This document shows positions 17,415 to 26,427 of a stretch of DNA of 64,000 bases, piece after piece. The stretch spans positions 86,652 through 150,651 of the forward strand of contig JABUFB010000015.1 of the NCBI GenBank assembly GCA_013314775.1. The letters are read 5' to 3'. The number at the start of each line of letters is the position of its first letter. Within the stretch, counting starts at the first letter, position 1. The translations under genes and the position numbers were made by a program. Under the pieces are notes generated by a model. That model was not told the DNA's origin and did not search any database. It saw only the letters and a program-made list of their open reading frames with translations. The stretch is from Armatimonadota bacterium (GTDB lineage Bacteria; Armatimonadota; Zipacnadia; Zipacnadales; JABUFB01).

Positions 17415-20400
17415 TTGCCACAGGAGCACCATTGCCCTGCGTGCGGTCGCGCGATTGCACCCGACGACCGCTTCTGCGGCCGCTGTGGGACCGCGGTTGC
17501 GGATAAGCCGGCGTCGGCTCCCCGGGCTGCCCGGGCTTCGCTCGGCGAGGTGTTCGCCCACCTGCGTTCCGGTGAGCAGCGGCCCGCTACCATTCTCATG
17601 ACTGACGTCTCTGGGTTCAGCAGTCTCGCGGAAGGCGTGGAGCCCGAGTGGTTGTACCACCTGATCAACCAGGTGTTCGAAGAGCTGGTCGACTGCCTCG
17701 TTGCCCACGGCGCCCACATCGACAACTACGTGGGTGATGAGATCGTTGCGCTCTTCGGGGTCCCCTTCGCCCAGGAGAAATCCGCGGTGCGAGCCATCCT
17801 CGCCGCCCTGTCCATGCGGGAACGCCTGGACCGCCTGAACCGGGCAGGACGGTTCGGGAACGTGCCTCTGGGCATCCACACCGGGATCAATGCGGGGCCC
17901 GTGATGGTCGGTCCCGTGGGGCACCGCGAACACGCCGACTACACCGTGATCGGCGACACGGTGAACGTGGCCAAGCGGCTGGAGAGTGAGGCCCCGGTGG
18001 GGGAGGTGTACGTCAGCAGGGCAGTGCGTGACGCCGCGGCAACTGAGATCGATTTCGAGTCGGTCGGCAGTGTGTCGCTACGGGGACGCCGGGAGCCTGT
18101 GGAAGTCTTCCGGGTGCTTGGGGCGCGGCGAAGGTCGAAGGCTTCACTGAGCAGCGAGGCGTCACCTGCCCGGGCGACAGTCCCTCGGGAACGAGAACTG
18201 GCCGAGTTGTCGCGACTGTCGGAGGAGGCCAGCTCAGGCAACGTGCGGGTCGCCTGCGTGACAGGCCCGCCCGGCATCGGCAAGTCGGCGCTGGTGGCTC
18301 ACTGGCTGCAGAGCAACGCGCTCTCGGATTTCCGGATCCTCTCCGCCTTCTGCCACGCTTGCGGTCAGCAGTTCCCGCTACTTCCCTTGGCAGACATACT
18401 CTCCCAAGTCACCGGGCTCCGCGTGGAAAACTGGCCGCCCCAGGTGGTGGGGGACTTTGGGGCGGGGTTGGCCGCTCTGGGGCTGGCGGAATCTCACCGC
18501 CGATCGTTGTGCGGTGCGCTCAGCCACTTCTCTGTCCGCCCTCATCAATATGAGGCCTCGGATGCCCAGGGGCTGGGTGAGAGTCTGGCTGCGCTGATTG
18601 GGAGAATCACCGCTTCCGGCCCGGTTTGCCTGGTGCTGGAGGACATTCACTGGTGCGACGAGGGCACACAACAGGTGCTGGTTGAGGCGCTGGCCAGTTA
18701 CTCGCGCTGGCCCCTGCTGGTTTTGCTGACCGCGCGCCCTCCACTGCCCGACTGGATGATGGCGGCGCTGCCTGTCACACTCGTGGACGTGCGACCACTT
18801 GCGCGGCGGGCGATGGAACAGTTGGTGGCGTCCTGGGCATCGCCGCAGATTCTCCCAGCTACAACAGTGCGGGCAATCTGCGACCGGGCGGACGGCCATC
18901 CGTATTTCGCGCGCGAACTGGTGCGGGCGTTGCGTGAGCGCGCCACACCTTCTGCCGGATCAGACGGGGGACTGCCGGACACACTTCAGGAGCTGTTCCT
19001 CTCCAGGCTTGACAGCCTGCCGCTGCCCCTGCGCCAGACCGTTCAGGCTGCCTCGGTGGTCGGGGAACCTTTCTCGGCGTCCTTATTGGCCTCCTGTCTG
19101 GAGGGCGACGTGCCTGTCTCCGATGGCATCCTGTGGCAGGCCGCTCAAGCCGGCCTGCTAAGGCCGGGTAGCGGGGCTGGACAGTATGTCTTCGGCCCGC
19201 GCCTTCTGTTTGATGCTGCGTACGCCACGATCCCTCCTTCACGCCGGCGCGACCTGCACGCGAGGATCGCGACTCATCTGGCTGGGCAGCTGAGCACTAT
19301 GGGCGCATCTGCAGTGCATGCGGCAGCACACCATGCTTATCTGGGCTATGGAGACGAGCGTGCCCTGGACCTGCTGATGCGTTCCGCCGAGCAGTACCGG
19401 GCGCAGTACGCAAACCGCCATGCGATCCAGGCGGCCGGCAGAGCGCTGGAGATAATCGTTTCTCTACCCGATCCCGCGACCCGACTTGTGCAGCGACTGG
19501 AAGCGTTGTTGTTGCTTGCTCAATCGCACCAGGTTGTCGGGGAGTTGGGTGCGGCAGAAGGGGCACTTGCAGAGGCTGAGGTTCTCGCTGAGGACTGCAC
19601 GGATTGCGAGATCAATGGGCGCATCGCGCTGGCATCGGCGACACTGCAGTGGATGCAAGGCGACCTGAGCAAGGCGAGCGCAGGCTTCGCGCGGGCGCAT
19701 CAGATGTGGGAGGCACTGGGTAACGCGACCCGCGCCGCCCAGGCGTTGGTTGGCGGCGGATTGTGCGCCGGGCAGTCAGGTGACCGGGAAGGCGCGCTGG
19801 CGCTGTTCGAGCGCGCGGCCGCCGACCCGCGCGTGGAACCCTGGGTACACGCGGCTGCGGTCAATAACGCGGGCATCATGTTGCTTGAGGACGGACGGTA
19901 CGAGGAAGCGGAGCCCTACCTTAGCGCTGGGCTTGACGCGAACGAGCGGGATGACGATCGGCGGGGGCGCGCGCAGTCGAAGACGAGCCTGGGCGAACTC
20001 AACTACCGGCGGGGCCGCCTCGACGTTGCTCGAGAATTGCTGGAGCAGGCCGTCGCAGAAGCCGGCGAGATCGAGGATGCATCGTGTCTGCCCCTGGCGA
20101 CGGCATACCTGGCGCGGGTGCTGTCCGCCTCGGGTGGCGCGTCTGTGGCACGGTCTTTGCTGGCAGCAATCGCCCGGGATGTCGAAGTGCTCCAGCCCGA
20201 CGTGGAAGCCCCCTTGCGGGTGGCAGAACTCGAGGCCACGCTCCCCTGCGCCGTGGTCGCAGCGGACCAGGCCGCCCGCGCCCAGGCGCGCGGCCTGCGA
20301 GCTCTTAGCAATTGGCCCGCCTGCCCTGGCCAGGTCAGCGCCGTCTGCCAGAATGCCTACGTGGAGATCCTGTGCGTGGGCGTTGAAGGAGCCCTGCTCT

Positions 20401-20630
20401 CCGGACACCGCACCACCGGCCCGTGGTTCGACAGGCTGCGCGATCATGCAGACTCCGCCGTGGATGTCCATCTCCGCAGGTATGCGGAATGGCTCCTGAG
20501 CCTTGCTGACCAGGGCCAGGAAGTTCCGCCTTTCGCGGACCAGCCGCAGTCTGACAGCGTTTCCGCGACCGATCCCGGAACCATCTTCAATGTCCGGGCT
20601 CGGCGCCTGCGCGAGGCGCTGGGCCGGTGA
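17415..20630 (+). CDS. Zinc-ribbon / class III adenylyl cyclase / AAA ATPase / TPR signalling protein
   Basis: A 1071-aa protein. The TTG at 17415 has AGGGAG seven bases upstream; a longer TTG start at 17376 is possible. Order: zinc ribbon (CPACG at 7-11, CGRCG at 21-25); class III nucleotide cyclase (about 55-250: TILMTDVSGFSSLAE, DNYVGDEIVALFG, VIGDTVNVAKRLES); P-loop ATPase with Walker A GPPGIGKS at 284-291 and Walker B-like LVLEDIHWCDE; then a long TPR-like tail with helical repeats. This is the architecture of the cyclase-coupled ATPase regulators seen in many soil bacteria. It should make cAMP (or cGMP) under control of the ATPase/TPR part. It lies 64 bases after the CHAT gene. Confidence 0.85.
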   Translation: MPQEHHCPACGRAIAPDDRFCGRCGTAVADKPASAPRAARASLGEVFAHLRSGEQRPATILMTDVSGFSSLAEGVEPEWLYHLINQVFEELVDCLVAHGAHIDNYVGDEIVALFGVPFAQEKSAVRAILAALSMRERLDRLNRAGRFGNVPLGIHTGINAGPVMVGPVGHREHADYTVIGDTVNVAKRLESEAPVGEVYVSRAVRDAAATEIDFESVGSVSLRGRREPVEVFRVLGARRRSKASLSSEASPARATVPRERELAELSRLSEEASSGNVRVACVTGPPGIGKSALVAHWLQSNALSDFRILSAFCHACGQQFPLLPLADILSQVTGLRVENWPPQVVGDFGAGLAALGLAESHRRSLCGALSHFSVRPHQYEASDAQGLGESLAALIGRITASGPVCLVLEDIHWCDEGTQQVLVEALASYSRWPLLVLLTARPPLPDWMMAALPVTLVDVRPLARRAMEQLVASWASPQILPATTVRAICDRADGHPYFARELVRALRERATPSAGSDGGLPDTLQELFLSRLDSLPLPLRQTVQAASVVGEPFSASLLASCLEGDVPVSDGILWQAAQAGLLRPGSGAGQYVFGPRLLFDAAYATIPPSRRRDLHARIATHLAGQLSTMGASAVHAAAHHAYLGYGDERALDLLMRSAEQYRAQYANRHAIQAAGRALEIIVSLPDPATRLVQRLEALLLLAQSHQVVGELGAAEGALAEAEVLAEDCTDCEINGRIALASATLQWMQGDLSKASAGFARAHQMWEALGNATRAAQALVGGGLCAGQSGDREGALALFERAAADPRVEPWVHAAAVNNAGIMLLEDGRYEEAEPYLSAGLDANERDDDRRGRAQSKTSLGELNYRRGRLDVARELLEQAVAEAGEIEDASCLPLATAYLARVLSASGGASVARSLLAAIARDVEVLQPDVEAPLRVAELEATLPCAVVAADQAARAQARGLRALSNWPACPGQVSAVCQNAYVEILCVGVEGALLSGHRTTGPWFDRLRDHADSAVDVHLRRYAEWLLSLADQGQEVPPFADQPQSDSVSATDPGTIFNVRARRLREALGR

Positions 20631-20987
20631 CGGGGACCTCCCCAGGCTTGACCGAGCGTTGAAGCTCCGTGCGCTGCGTGACAACTCCTCATCAGGGCCC
20701 ACGGAGCTACCCCCTCAGGGCTTGGTTTGGGGGACAACCTACCGTTCTCCGAACAAGGCTAGCTCCCTGCGTTCTCACCAGAACTCACGCCCCAGCATTC
20801 GACTTTCTTTCGGATTCAACAGCAGGAGAACTTGCCCGCGACGTCGTATCTCATAATCGAATGGCATGGTATTCCGTCATCTCTGCGCGGAAGACGTCCC
20901 TTGCTTCCCTCTGCTTGATGCCAGGCGCTGGCCTGTCATTTGGAGTTGGAGCCCTGTGGGCTTCGCAATCTCTGGAGGAGGACGACC
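20631..20987 (+). other. Intergenic region upstream of the pseudopilin
   Basis: 357 bases with no gene that I can support. The last 15 bases hold a strong ribosome binding site (GGAGGAGG) for the pseudopilin. A promoter must lie here but no convincing -35/-10 pair stands out. Confidence 0.5.
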
Positions 20988-21737
20988 ATGCAAAGACGCG
21001 GATTCACGCTCATCGAGTTGTTGGTCGTGATTGCGATCATCGCAATCCTGGCGGCGATTTTGTTCCCCGTGTTCGCCCGGGCCCGGGAGAAGGCCCGGCA
21101 AGCAAGTTGTCTGTCCAACCTCAAGCAGATCGGCCTTGCGTTCATGATGTACGCTCAGGACTATGACGAGTGCTGGGGTTTCACAACCTGGTATGACTGC
21201 TACGACGCTTCCAACAACTGGCGACCGGGCGCGATGGGCTGGGCAATCTCCCTGCAGCCGTACATCAAGAACCGGCAGATGCTAGTCTGCCCAAGCGACG
21301 CGGAGAAGGCGTGCTTTTCCAAGCCGGGTGGCAACCAGGGCTACTTCCCCATGCTCCAGGCTGCGGGCTACAACCCCGCATCCGACACTCAGCCCGACCT
21401 TGCCGCCGCCTTCCCGCTGAGCTACGCCGCCAACGTGTACCTGGGCTGGAGCCAGAACGCCAACTCGATGGCTCAGATCCAGAACCCGGCAAGGTGCTTC
21501 CTTGTTTCGGAGCTGGGCAAGGGCAGTTACGCATACTCAGTGTGGTACATGTACCCTGGGTACGGGACGCCGACCCGATGGGAAGCGGGGGCCCGGCATA
21601 ATGAAGGCCGCAACTACGCCTTCTGCGACGGGCATGCCAAGTGGACCAAGGAGCTCTGCGCGGCGGGTACGGCGGCCGGCACGGTTCTGACGACCTATCA
21701 GAACGCAGGTGTTTACACCTACCCGTCAACTCCATAG
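20988..21737 (+). CDS. Type II secretion/type IV pseudopilin with DG(H) C-terminal motif
   Basis: A 249-aa prepilin-like protein. The short leader MQRRG is followed by [20 protein letters not shown], so cleavage is expected after Gly5 with Glu at +5. [19 protein letters not shown] and YAQDYDE follow, and the C-terminus has [18 protein letters not shown], the DG motif of the large pseudopilin families in Armatimonadota and Planctomycetes. The mature protein should sit in the inner membrane and enter a pseudopilus. The ATG at 20988 follows GGAGGAGG. A terminator lies 20 bases after the stop, so the gene is probably monocistronic. Confidence 0.92.
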   Translation: MQRRGFTLIELLVVIAIIAILAAILFPVFARAREKARQASCLSNLKQIGLAFMMYAQDYDECWGFTTWYDCYDASNNWRPGAMGWAISLQPYIKNRQMLVCPSDAEKACFSKPGGNQGYFPMLQAAGYNPASDTQPDLAAAFPLSYAANVYLGWSQNANSMAQIQNPARCFLVSELGKGSYAYSVWYMYPGYGTPTRWEAGARHNEGRNYAFCDGHAKWTKELCAAGTAAGTVLTTYQNAGVYTYPSTP

Positions 21738-21757
21738 AGCAATCTTGTTACTACTTC

Positions 21758-21800
21758 AGGGCGGTGCCGGCGAGCGAAACGGCCGCACCGCCCTTTCTCT
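21758..21800 (+). terminator. Rho-independent terminator of the pseudopilin gene
   Basis: The perfect 10-bp arms AGGGCGGTGC (21758-21767) and GCACCGCCCT (21785-21794), extended inward by CGG/CCG pairing, are followed by TTCTCT. Confidence 0.85.
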
Positions 21801-21838
21801 CGGTGGCACTCTCCCGTGTCACCGCATGGAGGCGAGCC

Positions 21839-23323
21839 ATGCTCCGCGCGTTCCGGTATTGCCCCCAATTCGTGCTTTCAGTCCTCGTGGTCGCGCTCTT
21901 TTCGGCAGCCGACGCCGCCATTGTAGTCCAGCCTTACCTGCAGAACCCGACCGAGACCACCATGGACATTCTTTGGTGGACTGACACGGAATGCGCTGAC
22001 AACCGAGTGGAGTATGGTGACGGCTGGCAATCCCGGGTTGACGTCACACCCGTTTTCGTGCCGACGATGGGGCGCTACCTGTGCCAGGCGACAATCACCG
22101 GCCTTGCCCCCGGGACACCATACCCCTACCGGGTGATCTCGGGCGAGGAGACCAGCGGTGAGTACACTTTCGCCACCTCGCCTTCTGCCGACCAGGCAGC
22201 AGTGCACGGGGTGCACATTGGCATACTGGGGGACGGGAGGACGGATAACGAGGCCGTCCGCCGGCGACACCGCCAGATCGCGCACCTCGCTCGAAGTCGC
22301 GGTGCCGACTTGCTTTTCGAGATCGGTGACATGGTCTACGACGGATCTCGGGCACACTGGGACTTCCTGATGCAGCGGGTCCTGACTACGAGCGACCCCG
22401 AGAACGCAGACTGCCCAACGGCGAGCTTCGTGCCCTACTTGATGGCAGTGGGAAACCATGAAATCTACGGTGGGGAGGGAGGCTACGCGAAGGGCGGACT
22501 GGCCGATACCATGCCGCGGTATCAGGCTATCGTAAGCAATCCCGACAACGAGACCACGGATCCTCGTTGGGCGGAGCGATACTACAGCCTGAAGTATGGG
22601 CCGATTACGTTCATCGTGCTGGATGCGAACAACACCAGTGCCGACGAACTGGACAATCACCGTGATATCCCCGATGGGTTCAGCCCCGACTGGGAGCCAG
22701 GCAGCGAGCAGTACCTATGGATGCTTGAGCGCCTGGAGCAAGCGCGGTCGGAGTCTGCGTTCACCATCGTCATGTCGCACCCCGCGTCCTACAGCCGAGG
22801 GGTTCACGGGACCAGTGACAATCCTGGCACCGACTACCAGACGGGTTACGAATTGCGTACACTGGACCCGGTATTCCGGCAGTACGGGGTTGATGCGGTA
22901 ATCCAATCACACGACCATCTGGTGGAGCACTGCGTCACAGGACCTCCCGGCTGGTGGAGACAGAAGGGGGCGTTCGAGCCGGAACATCCCCAGCACTCCG
23001 CCTGGCTGGACGATCCCGCAAACCTGAACTACCTGGTGATCGGCAATTCAGGTGAGGCCAGCCGCGGGGCGCACCCCAACTGGGCTGACTGGATGGATAT
23101 CCATCGCGATGACCCTGAGGCACCAGTCGGAACATTCTACTCACGGTTCTTCTACCCGTGGGTGGGATTGAGCCAGATGGCCAGCTACCTTGACCTGCGC
23201 GTGATCAAGCGCGGAGCGACCTGGGAAGCCACTTTCTCAATAGTGCGCCGGGACGACGATACAGGCGAAGTGGCTGAGTTCAATGAGTTCATTCTGACCC
23301 GTCGCGACCCCGTCGGGGGCTGA
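21839..23323 (+). CDS. Secreted purple-acid-phosphatase-like metallophosphoesterase
   Basis: A 494-aa exported hydrolase. The ATG at 21839 follows TGGAGG and gives a signal peptide (CPQFVLSVLVVALFSAADA). An FN3-like N-terminal domain (VVQPYLQNPTETTMDILWWT, ITGLAPGTPYPYRVISG) precedes the catalytic domain. Metal-binding blocks are GDGRTDN, IGDMVYDG, VGNHEIYGG, VMSHPASYS and QSHDHLVEH, the usual metallophos order, although the first block lacks the classical His. It should release phosphate from monoesters, or act as a phosphodiesterase, outside the cytoplasmic membrane. No operon partners are apparent. Confidence 0.82.
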   Translation: MLRAFRYCPQFVLSVLVVALFSAADAAIVVQPYLQNPTETTMDILWWTDTECADNRVEYGDGWQSRVDVTPVFVPTMGRYLCQATITGLAPGTPYPYRVISGEETSGEYTFATSPSADQAAVHGVHIGILGDGRTDNEAVRRRHRQIAHLARSRGADLLFEIGDMVYDGSRAHWDFLMQRVLTTSDPENADCPTASFVPYLMAVGNHEIYGGEGGYAKGGLADTMPRYQAIVSNPDNETTDPRWAERYYSLKYGPITFIVLDANNTSADELDNHRDIPDGFSPDWEPGSEQYLWMLERLEQARSESAFTIVMSHPASYSRGVHGTSDNPGTDYQTGYELRTLDPVFRQYGVDAVIQSHDHLVEHCVTGPPGWWRQKGAFEPEHPQHSAWLDDPANLNYLVIGNSGEASRGAHPNWADWMDIHRDDPEAPVGTFYSRFFYPWVGLSQMASYLDLRVIKRGATWEATFSIVRRDDDTGEVAEFNEFILTRRDPVGG

Positions 23324-23587
23324 GAATCTCGAAAAGAGCGGAGCCGGATCGCCCGCGCCCGGTTTGGTAGGTGGCAGACACTTTCACGACGACCTGGAAA
23401 AAACCCGTGACCGCAGTCACTCACGCCCTATGCTCCACCAGCGCTTAGCCCTGCCGGCGCTACCCACCCCCTGGGCGCTGCCAACCTCCCTGCCCGCTGA
23501 AACCCATGAATGTTGCTTGCTCACCGATCCTCACTGGCAACTATTGCCGCCACGGAAAGCACCGGCGAAAAATCTTTCCTATGATGC

Positions 23588-23616
23588 TTGACAACGCTAT
23601 AATATATGGTTATATT
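23588..23616 (+). promoter_or_regulatory. Promoter and palindromic operator of the first arsR
   Basis: -35 TTGACA (23588-23593), a 17-base spacer and -10 TATATT (23611-23616). The arms AATATA (23601-23606) and TATATT (23611-23616) form an inverted repeat around TGGT that overlaps the -10, as expected for ArsR autorepression. The ATG is only 12 bases after the -10, so the leader should be about 6 nt with no Shine-Dalgarno. Confidence 0.8.
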
Positions 23617-23628
23617 GCCAAGTAGACT

Positions 23629-23937
23629 ATGAAAACTGTTAACGACGCCGACTACAAACGACGTGCCCAGGTTCTGAAAGCGCTCGGCCACCCCAGTCGC
23701 CTCGCCATGGTTGAGTCTCTGTTGCAGGGGGAGAAATGCGTCTGCGAACTGCAGGAGTTGGTCGGTTCGGATATGTCCACCGTCTCCAAGCACCTGTCGG
23801 TTCTGCGGAACGCAAATCTCGTGGCCGATCGCAAGGAAGGCCTCAAGGTGTATTACAGCCTGCGGATGCCGTGCGTCGCACGGTTTTTCGAATGCGTTGA
23901 CGAAGTCCTCGGGAGCAAATCCGGATTCCCGAGCTGA
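23629..23937 (+). CDS. arsR: ArsR/SmtB-family metal(loid)-responsive repressor
   Basis: A 102-aa winged-helix repressor. ALGHPSRLAMVESLL is the usual helix before the sensor, CVCEL (C37, C39) is the classic As(III)/Sb(III)-binding motif of ArsR, and VGSDMSTVSKHLSVLRNANLV is the recognition helix-turn-helix. Ligand binding should release it from the palindrome overlapping its own promoter and induce the permease/redox operon downstream. The ATG lies almost at the predicted transcript start, so translation is probably near-leaderless. Confidence 0.9.
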   Translation: MKTVNDADYKRRAQVLKALGHPSRLAMVESLLQGEKCVCELQELVGSDMSTVSKHLSVLRNANLVADRKEGLKVYYSLRMPCVARFFECVDEVLGSKSGFPS

Positions 23938-24117
23938 TCCGGCGACGCGGAATGCTCGCCGAGAAGGTCCTTCATATTTGCCTGTTATGCCAAACAACCA
24001 CCTGCGCTGATGCCGAATGGCCTCGGCGGCCCCGGGCGAGCGGGATCGGTCTGCTCGGATACCCGGCAGATAGCTGCAGCTCCAAACACACTCGACAAGT
24101 AATCGTGGTGATCTCTG

Positions 24118-25296
24118 TTGTCCGATCGAGCGAAGTTCCTCGTTATCCTTGCCGTCTTCCTCGTCTGTTACTTCATTCCGCTGCAGCACCCTCGCGTTCA
24201 GAGCGCCATCTGGGACATGTTCCTGATGCTCCAGGACTACGCCCAGAAACACGTGCTCTTCTGCCTGGTGCCCGCGTTCTTCATCGCAGGCGCGATTGCC
24301 GTCTTCATCAGCCAGGCGTCAGTTCTCAAGTACTTCGGCCCCAAGGCCAATAAGGTGTTGTCGTACGGCGTCGCCTCCGTCTCGGGCACGGTGCTTGCAG
24401 TCTGCTCGTGCACGGTCTTGCCCCTGTTCGCGGGCCTGTACACGCGGGGAGCGGGTATTGGTCCGGCCACCGCCTTCCTGTACTCCGGCCCGGCGATCAA
24501 CGTCCTTGCCATCATCCTCACCGCCAGGATTCTCGGCTTCGAGATGGGCATCGCCCGCGCAGTCGGTGCGGTCGTCTTTTCCATCGTGGTCGGTCTGTCG
24601 ATGCACTTCCTGTTCCGCAAGGATGAGGAGAAGCGCGCCGCTGAGACCGAAGCCGCTTTCGGAGACATGGATGACGATGAGGTGCGGCCCCTTTGGCAGA
24701 CGGCGGCGTATGTGGCCACAATGGTCTTCATCCTCATCTTCGCGGCGTGGGCGAAGCCTGCAGAGCAATCGGGCTTCTGGTGGGAAGTGTACAAAATACA
24801 CTGGTTCATCGTGCTGCCGCTCCTGGCAATCCTGGGCCTCATGCTCTGGCGCTGGTTCTCCCGCGAGGAGATCAGCGAGTGGACCAGTGCCACCTGGGGT
24901 TTCGCCGCCCAGATCATGCCCCTGCTATTCGTGGGCGTGCTCGCCGCGGGCCTGCTTTTGGGCATGCCGGGCAGCGACAACGGGCTGATCCCCAACGAAT
25001 GGGTGGCGAAGTTGGTGGGTGGAAACTCCCTGCGGGCCAATTTCTTCGCATCCATCGTGGCGGCATTCATGTATTTCGCGACCCTCACCGAAGTTCCCAT
25101 TCTCCAGGGCTTGATGGGCAGCGGCATGGGCAAGGGCCCGGCACTGGCGCTTCTTCTGGCCGGCCCTGCGCTCTCATTGCCCAACATGCTGGTGATCCGC
25201 AGCGTCCTGGGAACGAAGAAGACATTAGCGTTTGTTACAATTATCGTCGTCTTGGCGACACTGACTGGAATGATTTACGGAGCCATCGCGGCATAG
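24118..25296 (+). CDS. ArsP/YraQ-type permease (DUF318)
   Basis: A 392-aa inner-membrane protein with about 9-10 hydrophobic helices. The hallmark VLAVCSCTVLPLFAGLYTRG and GPATAFLYSGPAINVLAII are the conserved core of the ArsP_1/DUF318 permeases, repeated in the second half as FMYFATLTEVPILQGLMGSG and LLLAGPALSLPNMLVI. ArsP members export trivalent organoarsenicals; other members are uncharacterised, so arsenic export is a reasonable but unproven role. The start is the TTG at 24118. It opens the redox operon, 18 bases before the small disulfide protein. Confidence 0.85.
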   Translation: MSDRAKFLVILAVFLVCYFIPLQHPRVQSAIWDMFLMLQDYAQKHVLFCLVPAFFIAGAIAVFISQASVLKYFGPKANKVLSYGVASVSGTVLAVCSCTVLPLFAGLYTRGAGIGPATAFLYSGPAINVLAIILTARILGFEMGIARAVGAVVFSIVVGLSMHFLFRKDEEKRAAETEAAFGDMDDDEVRPLWQTAAYVATMVFILIFAAWAKPAEQSGFWWEVYKIHWFIVLPLLAILGLMLWRWFSREEISEWTSATWGFAAQIMPLLFVGVLAAGLLLGMPGSDNGLIPNEWVAKLVGGNSLRANFFASIVAAFMYFATLTEVPILQGLMGSGMGKGPALALLLAGPALSLPNMLVIRSVLGTKKTLAFVTIIVVLATLTGMIYGAIAA

Positions 25297-25314
25297 CCTG
25301 AAGGAGGCCTGACA

Positions 25315-25557
25315 ATGACGATCCAGATTCTGGGCACGGGCTGCCCGAAGTGCAAGAAACTTGCCGAGAACACCGAGGCCGCTTTGAAATTGGCAGGTGT
25401 GGAAGCGCAGATCGAGAAGGTCACCAGTGTGGCCGAAATCGCGAAGTTTGGCGCGATGTTCACCCCTGCGCTGGCAATCGATGGAAAGCTCAAGGTCGCG
25501 GGGAAGGTATTGCCGCCGGAAAAGATAGCTGAGCTAATCAAGTCCAGCGAGACCTGA
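25315..25557 (+). CDS. Small redox-active disulfide protein (thioredoxin fold, CPKC)
   Basis: An 80-aa thioredoxin/glutaredoxin-fold protein of the TM0996 type. GTGCPKCKK carries the active-site pair C10/C13, and TPALAIDGKLKVAGKVLP provides the cis-Pro region and the last strands. It is regularly encoded beside DUF318 permeases. It may deliver electrons or a thiol-bound metal(loid) to the permease. ATG follows AAGGAGGCC. Confidence 0.9.
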   Translation: MTIQILGTGCPKCKKLAENTEAALKLAGVEAQIEKVTSVAEIAKFGAMFTPALAIDGKLKVAGKVLPPEKIAELIKSSET

Positions 25558-25598
25558 GAATGCGCGCGGAGAGCGTGCCAGAAAGAGAGGCTCCGATC

Positions 25599-26402
25599 AT
25601 GTCACAGCTTGCCGACTTACGCATCGCCTGCGTGGGTAGTGGAATCATGGGAGGGTTGCTCGTCAAGCAGCTGGTGGGCGCCGGTGCCGTGCCAGCATCG
25701 AATGTCGTCTGCTCGGACAAGGACGAGGACAAGCTGGCGGCGCTGGCGGGGTCCCTTGGCGTCAGAACGACGTCCGACAATGCGGAGGCGGCCGCACTTG
25801 CGGACGTGGTCATCGTCGCCGTTCCGCCCCCAGCGGTACTGCCCGTGCTGGCCGAGGTCGCGCCGGCACTGGGTGCGGGTAAGCTCGTCATCTCCGTGGC
25901 GGCCGGGGTCACTCTGGCTGCGATGGAGCGCGCGGTCCCCGAAGGCGTACACCTGGCACGGGTTATGCCGAACACCCCCTCGCTGGTCGGCGAGGGCATG
26001 AACACCTTCGTTTGTGCGCCCGGAATGCCACAGGACCTGCGCATGGTGCTGGACGCTATGCTCGAGATCTGGGGCGAGAGCCTGGAGATCGACGAAGGTC
26101 TGCTCAATGCGTTCTGCGCGCTTCTGGCTGTGGGCCCGACCTATCTTTTCCCAATGGCGGGCCAGTTGATCGAGTCGGCGCAAGCGGCCGGGATCTCCGC
26201 GTCGGACGCCCGTGTCTGCACAGCGCAGCTTTTCGTCGGCGTCGGCGCCTTGCTTCGGGACACAGATGCCGATGTGGATGCTCTGCTCAATATGATCAGC
26301 ATGCAGCCGATGGACGCAGCCGCTGTGCGAAAGCTTGTCGGCGACGCATACTGCGCGGTCAGCGGCAAGCTTGCCGACGTGCAGTCCAAGCTGTCGGGCT
26401 AG
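25599..26402 (+). CDS. Pyrroline-5-carboxylate reductase family protein
   Basis: A 267-aa Rossmann-fold reductase. GSGIMGG near the N-terminus binds NAD(P)H, and VARVMPNTPSLVGEGM-type and GPTYLFPMAGQLIESAQAAG segments match ProC. In canonical form it makes proline from P5C. The ATG at 25599 follows GAGAGG; an ATG at 25560 would add 13 residues. Its place between two disulfide proteins of a metal-responsive operon is unusual: it may be a paralogue reducing another imine, or a passenger. The tail is divergent from ProC (few of the usual Ser/Thr residues in the GxTSPGGTT block). Confidence 0.8.
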   Translation: MSQLADLRIACVGSGIMGGLLVKQLVGAGAVPASNVVCSDKDEDKLAALAGSLGVRTTSDNAEAAALADVVIVAVPPPAVLPVLAEVAPALGAGKLVISVAAGVTLAAMERAVPEGVHLARVMPNTPSLVGEGMNTFVCAPGMPQDLRMVLDAMLEIWGESLEIDEGLLNAFCALLAVGPTYLFPMAGQLIESAQAAGISASDARVCTAQLFVGVGALLRDTDADVDALLNMISMQPMDAAAVRKLVGDAYCAVSGKLADVQSKLSG

Positions 26403-26427
26403 CTAACCACACGAAGGAGAATACCAC

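Noticed and set aside
23588..23603. TTGACA with TATAAT four bases later as promoter
   Set aside because: Spacing impossible; the TATATT at 17 bases is the correct -10.
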